Shown here piece by piece: positions 6,804 to 17,483 of a DNA stretch of 64,000 nt (within the stretch, counting starts at the first letter, position 1; every line of letters starts with the position of its first letter). Source of the DNA: NORP23 sp050302475 (GTDB taxonomy: Bacteria > Pseudomonadota > Alphaproteobacteria > Rhodobacterales > Rhodobacteraceae); NCBI GenBank assembly GCA_050302475.1, contig JBNLBF010000005.1, positions 62,001-126,000 of the forward strand. The letters run 5' to 3'. The notes under the pieces are model-generated. The model was not told the origin of the DNA, did not search any database, and saw only the letters and a list, made by a program, of their open reading frames with translations. The translations under genes and the position numbers were made by a program.

Positions 6804-9800
6804 ATGGCTCAGACACATTCCGGTCTAAAACGAATCCGCAAATTTTATGGCAAAATCCGCGAAGTGGCGGAAATGCCCAACCTTATTGAAGTTCAGAAAA
6901 GTTCTTACGAATTGTTCCTGAAATCCGGCGATCAGCCAGAGCCGATGGACGGCGAAGGTCTGAACGCAGTTTTCCAGTCGGTTTTCCCGATCAAGGATTT
7001 CAACGAAACCTCGGTGCTGGAGTTCGTGAAATACGAGCTTGAAGCCCCGAAATACGACGTTGAAGAATGTATGCAGCGCGACATGACCTATGGCGCGCCG
7101 CTGAAGGTCACGCTGCGTCTGATCGTGTTTGATGTTGATGAGGACACAGGCGCACGGTCCGTAAAGGACATCAAGGAACAGGACGTCTTTATGGGCGACA
7201 TTCCGTTGATGACTGAAAACGGTACATTCATCGTGAACGGTACCGAGCGTGTCATCGTCAGCCAGATGCACCGCTCACCCGGTGTGTTCTTTGACCATGA
7301 CAAGGGCAAGACCCATTCGTCAGGCAAATTGCTGTTCACCAGCCGCATCATCCCTTACCGTGGGTCATGGCTCGATTTCGAATTTGACGCCAAGGATATC
7401 GTTTACGCCCGTATCGACCGCCGCCGGAAACTGCCGGTGACGACGCTTCTCTATGCGCTGGGCATGGATCAGGAAGCGATCATGGATGCGTATTACGAAA
7501 CGGTTGAATACAAATTCGACAAGAAGAAAAAAGGCTGGGTGACCAAATTCTTCCCGGATCGTATTCGGGGCACGAAACCGGCCTATGATATCGTTGATGC
7601 GAAATCCGGCAAAGTTGTTGCCGAAGCTGGCAAGAAAGTCACACCGCGTACCGTTAAGACCCTCAAGGATGAAGGTAAAGTTACCGAAATCCTCGTGCCG
7701 TTTGAACGGATCGTCGGTCGTTTTGTCGCCAAAGATATCATTGACGAAAAAACCGGTGAGATCTGGGTCGAAGCCGGTGATGAGCTGACCTGGGAAGTTG
7801 ACGCGAAAACCGGTGACGTCACCGGCGGTTCGCTGAAACTGCTGCAGGACAAAGGGATCACTTCGATCCCGACGCTCGACATCGATAATGTCAATGTCGG
7901 TCCTTATATCCGCAACACCATGGCAGCGGACAAGAACTGGAACCGCGACACGGCGTTGATGGATATCTATCGCGTGATGCGTCCCGGTGAGCCGCCGACC
8001 GTCGAGGCCTCGGCCACCATGTTCGACGCGATGTTCTTCAATTCCGAGCGTTTCGATCTGTCGGCCGTTGGTCGTGTGAAAATGAACATGCGTCTTGATC
8101 TGGACGCGCCAGACACGCTGCGCACGCTTCGAAAAGAAGACATCGTGGCCGTGGTCAAAGCGCTGGTTGAGCTGCGTGACGGTAAAGGCGGGGTGGACGA
8201 TATCGACCACCTTGGTAACCGTCGTGTGCGTTCCGTTGGCGAGCTGATGGAAAACCAGTACCGCGTTGGATTGCTGCGCATGGAGCGCGCGATCAAGGAA
8301 CGTATGTCCTCGGTCGAGATTGACACGATCATGCCGCAGGACCTGATCAATGCGAAACCGGCTGCGGCTGCGGTTCGCGAGTTCTTTGGCTCCAGCCAGC
8401 TGTCGCAGTTCATGGACCAGACGAACCCGCTGTCCGAAGTTACGCATAAACGCCGTCTGTCGGCGCTTGGGCCGGGTGGTCTGACACGTGAACGTGCGGG
8501 CTTTGAGGTGCGCGACGTGCACCCGACCCACTACGGTCGTATGTGTCCGATTGAAACGCCGGAGGGGCCGAATATTGGTCTGATCAACTCGCTGGCATCA
8601 TTTGCACGCGTGAACAAATACGGCTTCATCGAAACACCATATCGCAAAGTTGTTGATGGTCAGGTGACGGACGAAGTTGAATATATGTCGGCAACCGAAG
8701 AAATGCGTCATACCGTGGCGCAGGCCAACGCTGATCTGGATGAAAAAGGTCGTTTCAAAAACGATCTGGTCTCGACACGTAAATCGGGCGACTACATGTT
8801 GCAGCCGGTTGAAAATGTTGACCTGATCGACGTCAGCCCGAAACAGTTGGTATCGGTGGCTGCATCGCTGATCCCGTTCCTTGAAAATGACGACGCGAAC
8901 CGTGCCCTGATGGGGTCGAACATGCAACGTCAGGCCGTGCCGCTGGTGAAAGCCGAGGCACCTTTTGTCGGAACCGGTATTGAATCCATCGTGGCACGCG
9001 ATTCCGGTGCTGCGATCACGGCGCGCCGTGGCGGGATCATCGACCAGGTGGACGCGATGCGTATCGTTGTGCGCGCGACCGAGGATCTGGAGCCGGGCGA
9101 TCCGGGTGTGGATATCTATCGTCTGCGCAAATTCCAGCGTTCGAACCAGAACACCTGTATCAACCAGCGTCCGCTGGTGAAGGTGGGCGACAAAGTGACC
9201 AAAGGCGAGTTTATCGCCGACGGTCCTTCGACCGACCTCGGGGAACTGGCGCTGGGTAAAAACGTGCTCGTCGCGTTTATGCCTTGGAACGGCTACAACT
9301 ACGAGGACTCGATCCTGATTTCCGAGCGTATCGTGAAGGATGACGTGTTTACCTCCGTCCATATCGAGGAATTCGAAGTCGCCGCGCGTGACACGAAACT
9401 CGGGCCCGAGGAAATTACCCGCGACATTCCAAACGTTGGTGAGGAAGCACTGCGTAACCTCGACGAAGCCGGAATTGTTTATATCGGTGCCGAAGTTGGC
9501 CCGGGCGACATTCTGGTTGGCAAAATCACCCCGAAAGGCGAAAGCCCGATGACGCCGGAAGAAAAACTTCTGCGCGCGATCTTCGGGGAAAAGGCATCGG
9601 ACGTTCGCGATACATCGCTGCGCCTGAAGCCTGGTGATTTCGGAACGGTTGTTGAGGTACGTGTCTTTAACCGCCACGGTGTGGAAAAAGACGAACGTGC
9701 GTTGCAGATCGAGCGTGAAGAGGTTGAACGCCTGTCGCGTGACCGTGACGACGAGATGGCGATCTTTGATCGTAACATCTACGCCCGTCTGAAAACGCTG

Positions 9801-10943
9801 ATCCTTGGCAAGAAAGCCGTCAAAGGTCCGAAAGGCGTAAAAGCCGGTTCCAAGATTACCGAGGAACTGCTGGAAACCCTGTCCAAAGGCCAGTGGTGGC
9901 AGCTCGCCCTGTCCGACGACAAGGACGCCGCCGAGGTTGAGGCCCTGAACGCACAGTATGACGCACAGAAGAAGGCACTCGATGCCCGCTTCGAGGATAA
10001 GGTCGAAAAAGTCCGCCGTGGCGACGACCTGATGCCGGGGGTCATGAAGATGGTCAAAGTCTTTATCGCGGTGAAGCGCAAGCTGCAGCCGGGCGACAAG
10101 ATGGCCGGGCGTCACGGGAACAAAGGCGTTATTTCGAAAGTGGTGCCGGAGGAGGATATGCCATTCCTCGCCGACGGGACCCCGGTCGATGTTGTGCTGA
10201 ACCCGCTGGGTGTGCCGTCGCGTATGAACGTTGGTCAGATTCTGGAAACGCATATGGGCTGGGCGGCGCGTGCGCTGGGGCATTCCATTGATGAAGCGTT
10301 GAAAGAATATAAACGCTCCGGCGATATGACCCCGGTTCAGGATGCCATGAAAATTGCCTATGGCGATCAGGTCTATGACGAGGTTGTCGGCAAGATGACC
10401 AAGGATCAAGTTCTGGAAGCCGCAGGCAACGTCACCGCCGGTGTGCCGATCGCTACGCCGGTCTTTGACGGCGCCAAGGAAGCGGACGTGAACGACGCGT
10501 TGACTCGTGCGGGCCTCGATGAATCGGCGCAGTCGATTGTGTTCGATGGCCGGACGGGTGAACAGTTCTCGCGCCCCGTAACCGTCGGTGTGAAATATAT
10601 CCTGAAACTGCACCACCTTGTGGACGATAAAATCCACGCGCGTTCGACCGGGCCTTACAGCCTTGTCACCCAGCAGCCGCTGGGCGGTAAAGCGCAGTTT
10701 GGTGGTCAGCGCTTCGGTGAGATGGAGGTCTGGGCACTGGAAGCCTATGGCGCCGCTTACACGTTGCAGGAAATGCTCACCGTCAAGTCGGATGACGTCG
10801 CTGGCCGTACCAAAGTGTACGAAAGCATCGTCAAAGGCGAAGACAATTTCGAAGCCGGCGTGCCGGAATCGTTCAACGTTCTTGTCAAAGAAGTCCGGGG
10901 CCTCGGCCTCAACATGGAACTTCAGGACGCGGAGGAAGAGTAA
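6804..10943 (+). CDS. rpoB: DNA-directed RNA polymerase subunit beta
   Basis: This 1379-residue beta subunit forms one pincer of RNA polymerase and much of the active-site and rifampicin pocket. The rifampicin region reads GSSQLSQFMDQTNPLSEVTH followed by KRRLSALGPGG (starting near residue 529), with the wild-type D, H and S residues. The KPGDKMAGRHGNKGV-like segment (here QPGDKMAGRHGNKG) near the C-terminal third is also present. I chose the ATG after GAAAGAGAG (MAQTHSGLKR); a GTG four codons earlier is possible. rpoC follows after 45 bases. Confidence 0.98.
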   Translation: MAQTHSGLKRIRKFYGKIREVAEMPNLIEVQKSSYELFLKSGDQPEPMDGEGLNAVFQSVFPIKDFNETSVLEFVKYELEAPKYDVEECMQRDMTYGAPLKVTLRLIVFDVDEDTGARSVKDIKEQDVFMGDIPLMTENGTFIVNGTERVIVSQMHRSPGVFFDHDKGKTHSSGKLLFTSRIIPYRGSWLDFEFDAKDIVYARIDRRRKLPVTTLLYALGMDQEAIMDAYYETVEYKFDKKKKGWVTKFFPDRIRGTKPAYDIVDAKSGKVVAEAGKKVTPRTVKTLKDEGKVTEILVPFERIVGRFVAKDIIDEKTGEIWVEAGDELTWEVDAKTGDVTGGSLKLLQDKGITSIPTLDIDNVNVGPYIRNTMAADKNWNRDTALMDIYRVMRPGEPPTVEASATMFDAMFFNSERFDLSAVGRVKMNMRLDLDAPDTLRTLRKEDIVAVVKALVELRDGKGGVDDIDHLGNRRVRSVGELMENQYRVGLLRMERAIKERMSSVEIDTIMPQDLINAKPAAAAVREFFGSSQLSQFMDQTNPLSEVTHKRRLSALGPGGLTRERAGFEVRDVHPTHYGRMCPIETPEGPNIGLINSLASFARVNKYGFIETPYRKVVDGQVTDEVEYMSATEEMRHTVAQANADLDEKGRFKNDLVSTRKSGDYMLQPVENVDLIDVSPKQLVSVAASLIPFLENDDANRALMGSNMQRQAVPLVKAEAPFVGTGIESIVARDSGAAITARRGGIIDQVDAMRIVVRATEDLEPGDPGVDIYRLRKFQRSNQNTCINQRPLVKVGDKVTKGEFIADGPSTDLGELALGKNVLVAFMPWNGYNYEDSILISERIVKDDVFTSVHIEEFEVAARDTKLGPEEITRDIPNVGEEALRNLDEAGIVYIGAEVGPGDILVGKITPKGESPMTPEEKLLRAIFGEKASDVRDTSLRLKPGDFGTVVEVRVFNRHGVEKDERALQIEREEVERLSRDRDDEMAIFDRNIYARLKTLILGKKAVKGPKGVKAGSKITEELLETLSKGQWWQLALSDDKDAAEVEALNAQYDAQKKALDARFEDKVEKVRRGDDLMPGVMKMVKVFIAVKRKLQPGDKMAGRHGNKGVISKVVPEEDMPFLADGTPVDVVLNPLGVPSRMNVGQILETHMGWAARALGHSIDEALKEYKRSGDMTPVQDAMKIAYGDQVYDEVVGKMTKDQVLEAAGNVTAGVPIATPVFDGAKEADVNDALTRAGLDESAQSIVFDGRTGEQFSRPVTVGVKYILKLHHLVDDKIHARSTGPYSLVTQQPLGGKAQFGGQRFGEMEVWALEAYGAAYTLQEMLTVKSDDVAGRTKVYESIVKGEDNFEAGVPESFNVLVKEVRGLGLNMELQDAEEE

Positions 10944-10988
10944 GGGCGTCCCGCGCCCTTACCCCTTAAACGAGATTAGGATCACATT

Positions 10989-13900
10989 ATGAACCAAGAA
11001 ATCATGAACCCGTTTAATCCGGTCCAGCCGATCAAAACCTTTGACGAGATCAAGATCTCTCTGGCCTCGCCAGAGCGTATCCTGTCCTGGTCTTATGGCG
11101 AGATTAAAAAGCCGGAAACCATCAACTACCGGACCTTCAAACCCGAGCGTGACGGTCTGTTCTGCGCCCGTATCTTTGGCCCGATCAAAGATTACGAATG
11201 CCTGTGCGGTAAATATAAGCGCATGAAGTATCGCGGTGTTACCTGCGAGAAATGTGGTGTTGAGGTTACCCTTCAGAAAGTCCGCCGCGAGCGTATGGGT
11301 CACATCGACCTTGCTGCGCCTGTGGCGCACATCTGGTTCCTGAAATCGCTGCCGTCCCGCATCGGTCTGATGCTGGATATGACTTTGCGTGATCTGGAAC
11401 GCATTCTTTACTTTGAACAGTATGTTATCATCGACACGGGTCTGACTGACCTCAAAGCCGGACAGCTGCTGACCGAGGAAGAATATCTCGACGCGCAGGA
11501 CCAGTATGGCGAGGACGCCTTCACCGCCGGAATCGGCGCCGAAGCGATCCGTGAAATGCTGGCTGCGATTGATCTGGATGCCGAAGCGGAACAGCTGCGC
11601 GCTGATCTGGCCGAGGCTACCGGTGAGTTGAAACCGAAAAAGATCATCAAACGCCTGAAACTGGTCGAATCTTTCCGTAAATCCGGCAACCGTCCGGAAT
11701 GGATGATCCTGACCGTGATCCCCGTGATCCCGCCAGAACTGCGCCCGCTGGTGCCGCTGGATGGTGGTCGTTTCGCGACGTCTGACCTCAACGATCTGTA
11801 TCGTCGTGTTATCAACCGTAACAACCGTCTGAAACGTCTGATCGAACTGCGTGCGCCGGATATCATCATCCGGAACGAAAAGCGTATGTTGCAGGAATCC
11901 GTTGACGCTCTGTTCGACAATGGTCGCCGTGGCCGCGTGATCACCGGTGCGAACCGTCGCCCGCTGAAATCGCTGTCCGACATGCTGAAAGGTAAGCAGG
12001 GTCGTTTCCGTCAGAACCTTTTGGGGAAACGCGTCGACTTCTCGGGCCGTTCGGTGATTGTGACCGGGCCGGAGCTGAAACTGCATCAATGTGGTTTGCC
12101 GAAGAAGATGGCGTTGGAACTGTTCAAGCCGTTCATTTATTCGCGCCTTGAAGCCAAAGGTCTGTCCTCGACCGTCAAGCAGGCGAAGAAACTGGTTGAG
12201 AAAGAGCGTCCCGAAGTCTGGGATATTCTTGACGAGGTGATCCGCGAACATCCTGTCATGCTGAACCGTGCGCCAACGCTGCACCGTTTGGGCATTCAGG
12301 CGTTCGAACCGGTTCTGATCGAAGGTAAAGCCATCCAGCTGCATCCACTCGTTTGTTCCGCGTTTAACGCTGACTTCGACGGTGACCAGATGGCTGTGCA
12401 CGTGCCGCTAAGCCTTGAGGCCCAGCTGGAAACACGCGTGTTGATGATGTCGACGAACAACGTTCTGTCGCCCTCCAACGGTAACCCGATCATCGTGCCG
12501 TCGCAGGATATGATCCTCGGCCTCTATTACATCACGCTGGAACGCAAGGGCCAGCCGGGTGAGGGGATGGCATTTGCCGATATCGACGAGGTCGAGCATG
12601 CGTTGCAGTCTGGTGTGGTGAACCTCCACTCCAAGATCACATCGCGGATCGAACAGGTCGACAGCGAAGGCAACACCTATATGGAACGCGTGGAAACCAC
12701 GCCGGGCCGTCTGCGCCTCGGCGCACTTCTGCCGCTGAATCATAAGGCACCGTTCTCGATCGTGAACCGTCTGCTGCGCAAGAAAGAGGTCGGCGAGGTC
12801 ATCGACACCGTCTACCGTTTCTGTGGCCAGAAAGAGAGCGTCATCTTCTGTGATCAGATCATGACTCTCGGGTTCCGCGAAGCGTTCAAGGCTGGCATCT
12901 CGTTCGGTAAAGACGACATGGTCATCCCGGATAGCAAATGGAACCTGGTGAATGAAACGCGCGAGCAGGTCAAAGAGTTCGAACAGCAATATATGGACGG
13001 TCTGATCACTCAGGGCGAGAAATATAACAAAGTTGTCGACGCTTGGTCGAAATGTTCCGACGTTGTTGCTGACGCAATGATGGACGACATTTCCAAGATG
13101 CGTGTGGATGATGCCGGTGCCGAAATGGAACCGAACTCGGTTTACATGATGGCCCATTCCGGCGCGCGTGGCTCCCCGGCGCAGATGAAACAGCTGGGCG
13201 GTATGCGTGGTCTGATGGCCAAACCGTCGGGCGAGATTATCGAAACGCCGATTATTTCGAACTTTAAAGAGGGTCTGACCGTTCTGGAATACTTCAATTC
13301 CACCCACGGGGCACGTAAGGGCCTTGCGGATACGGCGTTGAAGACTGCGAACTCCGGTTACCTGACCCGTCGTCTGGTTGACGTTGCACAGGACTGCATC
13401 GTCAAATCCGAAGATTGCGGCACCGACAATTCGATCACAGCAACTGCTGCGATCAATGATGGTGAAATCGTTGCGTCCCTGTCGGAACGCATCCTTGGCC
13501 GTACCGCTGCCGAAGATGTGCTGAATCCGGCAACGGAAGAAGTCGTTGTGCGCCGCGATCAATTGATCGAGGAACGCGAAGCCGAGCTGATCGAAGAGGC
13601 GGGCGTCCTGTCCGTGCAGATCCGCAGCCCGCTGACTTGTGAAGCCGAAGACGGAATCTGTGCCCAGTGTTACGGCCGCGATCTGGCCCGTGGTACCCGC
13701 GTAAACGTTGGTGAAGCTGTCGGTATTATCGCCGCGCAGTCCATCGGTGAACCGGGCACGCAGCTGACGATGCGGACGTTCCACATCGGCGGTATCGCGC
13801 AGGGTGGCTCGCAGTCCTTCATGGAGGCCAACTCCGACGGTAAGATCGAATTCCGGAATGCCAACATCATCAAAAATGCTGACAAACAGCAGGTGGTGAT

Positions 13901-15221
13901 GGGCCGTAATATGGAAATCGCGATTATCGACGAAAACGGTGTTGAACGCGCCACGCACAAAATCACCTACGGGTCGATTGTGCTGGTCAAGGACAAGGCC
14001 AAGATCAAACGCGGTGAAAAACTGTTCGAATGGGATCCCTATTCTCAGCCGATCATCGCCGAGAAGGACGGTGTCGCGAAATTCGTTGACCTGACGGCGG
14101 GTATCTCCGTGCGTGAGGAAACGGATGATGCGACAGGCATGTCGCAGCGCATCGTGATGGATTGGCGGACGGCACCGAAAGGTAACGACCTGAAGCCGGA
14201 AATCATTGTCATGGATCCCAAAACCGGGGAACCGATGCGGCTTGAAAATGGTAACCCTGAAGTTCATGCCATGTCCGTTGATGCCATCCTGTCTGTCGAA
14301 GATGGACAAGAGGTCAAAGCTGGCGACGTTCTGGCCCGTATCCCGCGTGAGGGGGCGAAAACCAAGGACATCACTGGTGGTCTGCCGCGTGTGGCCGAAC
14401 TGTTCGAAGCCCGTCGCCCGAAAGATCACGCGATCATCGCCGAAATCGATGGTTACGTGCGCTTCGGCAAGGACTACAAGAACAAGCGTCGCGTGACGAT
14501 TGAACCGTCGGACGAAAATCTGGAGCCGGTTGAATACATGATCCCGAAAGGGAAACATATTCCGGTTCAGGAAGGCGACTTTATCCAGAAGGGCGAATAC
14601 CTGATGGACGGCAACCCGGCGCCACATGACATTCTGAATGTTATGGGTGTAGAGGCCCTGGCCGATTACATGATCGACGAAGTTCAGGCGGTTTACCGAC
14701 TGCAGGGTGTGAAGATCAACGATAAGCATATCGAAGTGATCGTCCGCCAGATGCTGCAGAAATGGGAAATCACCTCCTCGGGCGGGACCACGTTGCTGAA
14801 AGGTGAACATGTCGATAAGGCAGAATTCATCGAAGCGAACGAGGAAGCCGTCGCAGCCGGTATGGCCCCGGCAACCGGCGGTCCGATCCTGTTAGGTATC
14901 ACCAAGGCGTCGCTGCAGACCCGCAGCTTCATCTCGGCGGCATCCTTCCAGGAAACGACCCGCGTCCTGACCGAAGCGGCAACGCAAGGTAAGAAGGACA
15001 CGCTGATCGGTCTGAAAGAGAACGTCATCGTCGGCCGCCTGATCCCCGCAGGGACGGGCGCGGCAACCCACGATATCAAACGTATTGCGACCCGTCGCGA
15101 CGCTAAGATTATCGAGGAACGTCAGGCCGAAGCCATGGCGCTGACAGCTGATGCTGATCTCGTTATGGACCCGATCGAAGATGCGGTCGCCGAGGATACC
15201 CCACAGCCCGACGTGGAATAA
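10989..15221 (+). CDS. rpoC: DNA-directed RNA polymerase subunit beta'
   Basis: This 1410-residue beta' subunit carries the catalytic NADFDGD motif near residue 460, whose three aspartates hold the active-site magnesium. Zinc-binding cysteines are visible at the N-terminus (C71, C73, C86, C89) and in a second cluster around CEAEDGICAQCYG. The bridge-helix and trigger-loop region (QSIGEPGTQLTMRTFHIGG) is intact. The length is normal for alphaproteobacteria. A strong terminator follows, so the rpo transcript ends here and accessory genes come next. Confidence 0.98.
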   Translation: MNQEIMNPFNPVQPIKTFDEIKISLASPERILSWSYGEIKKPETINYRTFKPERDGLFCARIFGPIKDYECLCGKYKRMKYRGVTCEKCGVEVTLQKVRRERMGHIDLAAPVAHIWFLKSLPSRIGLMLDMTLRDLERILYFEQYVIIDTGLTDLKAGQLLTEEEYLDAQDQYGEDAFTAGIGAEAIREMLAAIDLDAEAEQLRADLAEATGELKPKKIIKRLKLVESFRKSGNRPEWMILTVIPVIPPELRPLVPLDGGRFATSDLNDLYRRVINRNNRLKRLIELRAPDIIIRNEKRMLQESVDALFDNGRRGRVITGANRRPLKSLSDMLKGKQGRFRQNLLGKRVDFSGRSVIVTGPELKLHQCGLPKKMALELFKPFIYSRLEAKGLSSTVKQAKKLVEKERPEVWDILDEVIREHPVMLNRAPTLHRLGIQAFEPVLIEGKAIQLHPLVCSAFNADFDGDQMAVHVPLSLEAQLETRVLMMSTNNVLSPSNGNPIIVPSQDMILGLYYITLERKGQPGEGMAFADIDEVEHALQSGVVNLHSKITSRIEQVDSEGNTYMERVETTPGRLRLGALLPLNHKAPFSIVNRLLRKKEVGEVIDTVYRFCGQKESVIFCDQIMTLGFREAFKAGISFGKDDMVIPDSKWNLVNETREQVKEFEQQYMDGLITQGEKYNKVVDAWSKCSDVVADAMMDDISKMRVDDAGAEMEPNSVYMMAHSGARGSPAQMKQLGGMRGLMAKPSGEIIETPIISNFKEGLTVLEYFNSTHGARKGLADTALKTANSGYLTRRLVDVAQDCIVKSEDCGTDNSITATAAINDGEIVASLSERILGRTAAEDVLNPATEEVVVRRDQLIEEREAELIEEAGVLSVQIRSPLTCEAEDGICAQCYGRDLARGTRVNVGEAVGIIAAQSIGEPGTQLTMRTFHIGGIAQGGSQSFMEANSDGKIEFRNANIIKNADKQQVVMGRNMEIAIIDENGVERATHKITYGSIVLVKDKAKIKRGEKLFEWDPYSQPIIAEKDGVAKFVDLTAGISVREETDDATGMSQRIVMDWRTAPKGNDLKPEIIVMDPKTGEPMRLENGNPEVHAMSVDAILSVEDGQEVKAGDVLARIPREGAKTKDITGGLPRVAELFEARRPKDHAIIAEIDGYVRFGKDYKNKRRVTIEPSDENLEPVEYMIPKGKHIPVQEGDFIQKGEYLMDGNPAPHDILNVMGVEALADYMIDEVQAVYRLQGVKINDKHIEVIVRQMLQKWEITSSGGTTLLKGEHVDKAEFIEANEEAVAAGMAPATGGPILLGITKASLQTRSFISAASFQETTRVLTEAATQGKKDTLIGLKENVIVGRLIPAGTGAATHDIKRIATRRDAKIIEERQAEAMALTADADLVMDPIEDAVAEDTPQPDVE

Positions 15222-15247
15222 AAAGGTTCCACATTACGAGAAAGAGA

Positions 15248-15271
15248 AACCCGCCCATTTGGCGGGTTTTT
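15248..15271 (+). terminator. Intrinsic terminator after rpoC
   Basis: AACCCGCC pairs with GGCGGGTT across a 5-base loop and runs into five T residues. It lies 26 bases after the rpoC stop. Confidence 0.85.
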
Positions 15272-15330
15272 CAATTTACCACCCCTTTGTTGTAAAACTG
15301 CACAGGTTGGGAAAAAATACGCCGGCGATC

Positions 15331-15359
15331 TGGCACTTGGTCGTGGATCACACTATAAA
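15331..15359 (+). promoter_or_regulatory. Possible promoter of the outer membrane protein gene
   Basis: TATAAA is preceded at 17 bases by TGGCAC, in an A/T-rich stretch about 55 bases ahead of the ATG. The -10 element is good and the -35 weak. Confidence 0.35.
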
Positions 15360-15413
15360 TAATCTAATGGATTGCGCCATACGTGCGCGAATAAACAAAA
15401 TTCTGAGGTCGTC

Positions 15414-16370
15414 ATGAGACATGTTTTCACAGCGTTACTCGTGCTTATAGGCACGCAAGCGGCACAGGCACAGGTTTCCTATTTCGGATCGGCCACGATC
15501 GGATACAATGAATTCGAAGATGAATTCTATGCGGGTGAAATTGGCGTAGCCTTTGGTAATTATTCTCTGACAGTTGGTCATACCAGTGCCGCCACCAGCC
15601 TTTACGAAGGTGTTAGTGGCATGGATTACGTATTTTACGATGCCAAATCCACGACCGGAATTCTGCGTGATGACAGAAATCCAGTGCTTGTCCGCGGCGA
15701 TGCGAGTTTCGGCACGTTTGATGTCGCTGTATCTTACGAAGTACACAACGGCCGTGATGGTCTTTCCGTCGGCATGGCGGGTGATCTGGGCGCATTTTCA
15801 TTCAGCGCAGGATATCAGCAGGACGGTTTCTTTGTCGGGTGCTGCGGAATTGAAGGCACTGGCAGCGTTTATGGCGCTAGCGTCGGCTATTCCTACAATG
15901 GCTTCGACTTCCTGTTGGCCTATATGATCGGCAATCATGATCCGTATAGCGAAACGTATGAAGAACTAGCACTGGGCGTTGACTACAGCTACGGTGACTT
16001 TGATATTCATGCGTATGTGACTGCATATAACGAGACGATCTTACCGCCAGTGTCGCAATTCGACGGCTTCGGCTATGGGACATCTGTCACCTATAACTAC
16101 AGTATGGGTCAGGTCCGCGGCTTCTTCTATTCCGAAAGCTTCGACGAGCCGCAACGTTACGGCCTGGACGTATCTTACCTTCTGTCGCAGGATTTCGGGT
16201 TTTATGCCGGCTATCATGATCCCTTTGGGGCCTATGCCGGGATAATCTATACCGGTTTCGGGAATGGGATCGAGCTGGGCTTGTCTTATGCCGAAGATGA
16301 CATTGCCGAAGGTCTCGAAGGTCAGCAGTATTTTGAAGGCGCATCGGTCTGGCTGAGCGCATCTTTCTGA
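15414..16370 (+). CDS. Outer membrane beta-barrel (porin-like) protein
   Basis: This 318-residue protein begins with a signal peptide (MRHVFTALLVLIGTQAAQAQ). It continues with alternating Gly/Tyr/Phe-rich strands such as SYFGSATIGYNEFEDEFYAG and GFDFLLAYMIGNHDPYSE, and ends in phenylalanine (WLSASF), the usual C-terminal signal of outer membrane barrels. The size suits a 14-16 strand porin. I chose the internal ATG because the signal peptide begins there. It lies after the rpoC terminator as a stand-alone gene with its own terminator. Confidence 0.75.
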   Translation: MRHVFTALLVLIGTQAAQAQVSYFGSATIGYNEFEDEFYAGEIGVAFGNYSLTVGHTSAATSLYEGVSGMDYVFYDAKSTTGILRDDRNPVLVRGDASFGTFDVAVSYEVHNGRDGLSVGMAGDLGAFSFSAGYQQDGFFVGCCGIEGTGSVYGASVGYSYNGFDFLLAYMIGNHDPYSETYEELALGVDYSYGDFDIHAYVTAYNETILPPVSQFDGFGYGTSVTYNYSMGQVRGFFYSESFDEPQRYGLDVSYLLSQDFGFYAGYHDPFGAYAGIIYTGFGNGIELGLSYAEDDIAEGLEGQQYFEGASVWLSASF

Positions 16371-16394
16371 TCTATTAGAACCAAGATGACCGGA

Positions 16395-16420
16395 AACCCC
16401 GTCCTAAGAGGCGGGGTTTT
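16395..16420. terminator. Terminator between convergent genes
   Basis: AACCCCG pairs with CGGGGTT across a 10-base loop and is followed by T residues on the plus strand and A residues on the other side. It can serve the outer membrane protein gene; the convergent glycosyltransferase gene ends inside it. Confidence 0.7.
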
Positions 16421-17423
16421 CTATATAAGCCTCTCCGGCCTGTTCACGGTGAGATAAGAACCGGGCATCGGTGTGCGGATCAACCTCCTTGGCTGTGCAT
16501 AGCTGTCTGACGTAATGAGCGCAGCAGGCATGGTGCAAGCGGACGATTTCGGGATCAGCGGTGATGTCTGCGTACGCTGCGGCGAAGGCGGCCTCGCGCG
16601 ACAAGGCAGACATATCCTCGACATCATTCTTATTATAGGTCTCAAAATACTCGTCATTATGCCGGTATATCAGCCGCGCCCCGGATTTGCGCAGCCGCTT
16701 GGCGTCAAACACTTCCTGCGATTTGATGGCGTAATGGTTCACCTGTGCGATATCATGCCGGACCCGGCGACGGGCTACGGCGCGGCTTCGCTGAAGGGGA
16801 TCGGTCAGACGAATTGATTTGATCGGGTCCCCGTTTGCATCCGTCCAGATATTCTTCCCACCCCAGTCTTCCGTGAATCCGCCGGGTGAGTGTGACGCCA
16901 TGCGTTTGAACCGTGTCAGGTCGCGGAAAATGGATTTGAAGTGATTGTTAGGGAAATCGTCACTCGCAGCCGCCCGGGTGAACTGGTTGCGGACGAATGT
17001 GTCCTCCCAGGTTTTGACTCCGTTATCCCCGAATGTCTTCCAGAAGATCGCCGTACCCAACCCGCTGTCCCCGATATGCTGGACCAGATCCTGCACCGTG
17101 CCGTTACCGATATGGACCACCAGGAACTCGTCAGCATCCATCGACATCACCCGGTCCGCCTTTTGCAACATCGGATCGCGCCGCGCTTTGCGATAAGCCG
17201 ATGCCAGCGGTGCTTTGCCCGGTTTCGGCGAGTGACGCACATGGCGCAGGATCCCGTTCGCAGCCAGCCGATCCAGCAACATGTCTGACTGGTCCGTGCA
17301 ATCGTTGCTGAGCACCAGTATGTCGGTGAACCCAACCATCCTGTGCCACGCAACCCACTCCAGCAGATAGGGCCCCTCGTTGCGCACAGGACAGACGAGC
17401 GAGATGTGGTGAGCGTCGGTCAA
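16404..17423 (-). CDS. Glycosyltransferase family 2-like protein
   Basis: The protein opens its core with ISLVCPVRNEGPYLLEWVAW, typical of GT2 / family 92-like transferases. A DxD-type metal and nucleotide-sugar motif follows (MSMDADEF, about residues 96-98 with this start). It should transfer a sugar in the cytoplasm; the acceptor is unknown. The frame stays open for 67 more codons up to an ATG at 17624, but that would overlap the divergent methyltransferase gene by about 140 bases. I therefore prefer the TTG after a GGGGA purine run; a TTG at 17450 is also possible. Confidence 0.7.
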   Translation of the reverse strand: MTDAHHISLVCPVRNEGPYLLEWVAWHRMVGFTDILVLSNDCTDQSDMLLDRLAANGILRHVRHSPKPGKAPLASAYRKARRDPMLQKADRVMSMDADEFLVVHIGNGTVQDLVQHIGDSGLGTAIFWKTFGDNGVKTWEDTFVRNQFTRAAASDDFPNNHFKSIFRDLTRFKRMASHSPGGFTEDWGGKNIWTDANGDPIKSIRLTDPLQRSRAVARRRVRHDIAQVNHYAIKSQEVFDAKRLRKSGARLIYRHNDEYFETYNKNDVEDMSALSREAAFAAAYADITADPEIVRLHHACCAHYVRQLCTAKEVDPHTDARFLSHREQAGEAYIENPAS

Positions 17424-17483
17424 TCCCCGGAACCCCGTTTTTGGTGTCAACTTCGTGCGTGTGACGTTACATTCGTCAACAGC

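Noticed and set aside
8598..10637. Long minus-strand frame of 679 codons within rpoB
   Set aside because: It is the complement of rpoB, a common artefact of codon bias in GC-rich genes; rpoB itself is certain.
12408..14810. Minus-strand frame of 800 codons within rpoC
   Set aside because: It is an antisense shadow of rpoC with an implausible His/Phe/Arg-rich composition.
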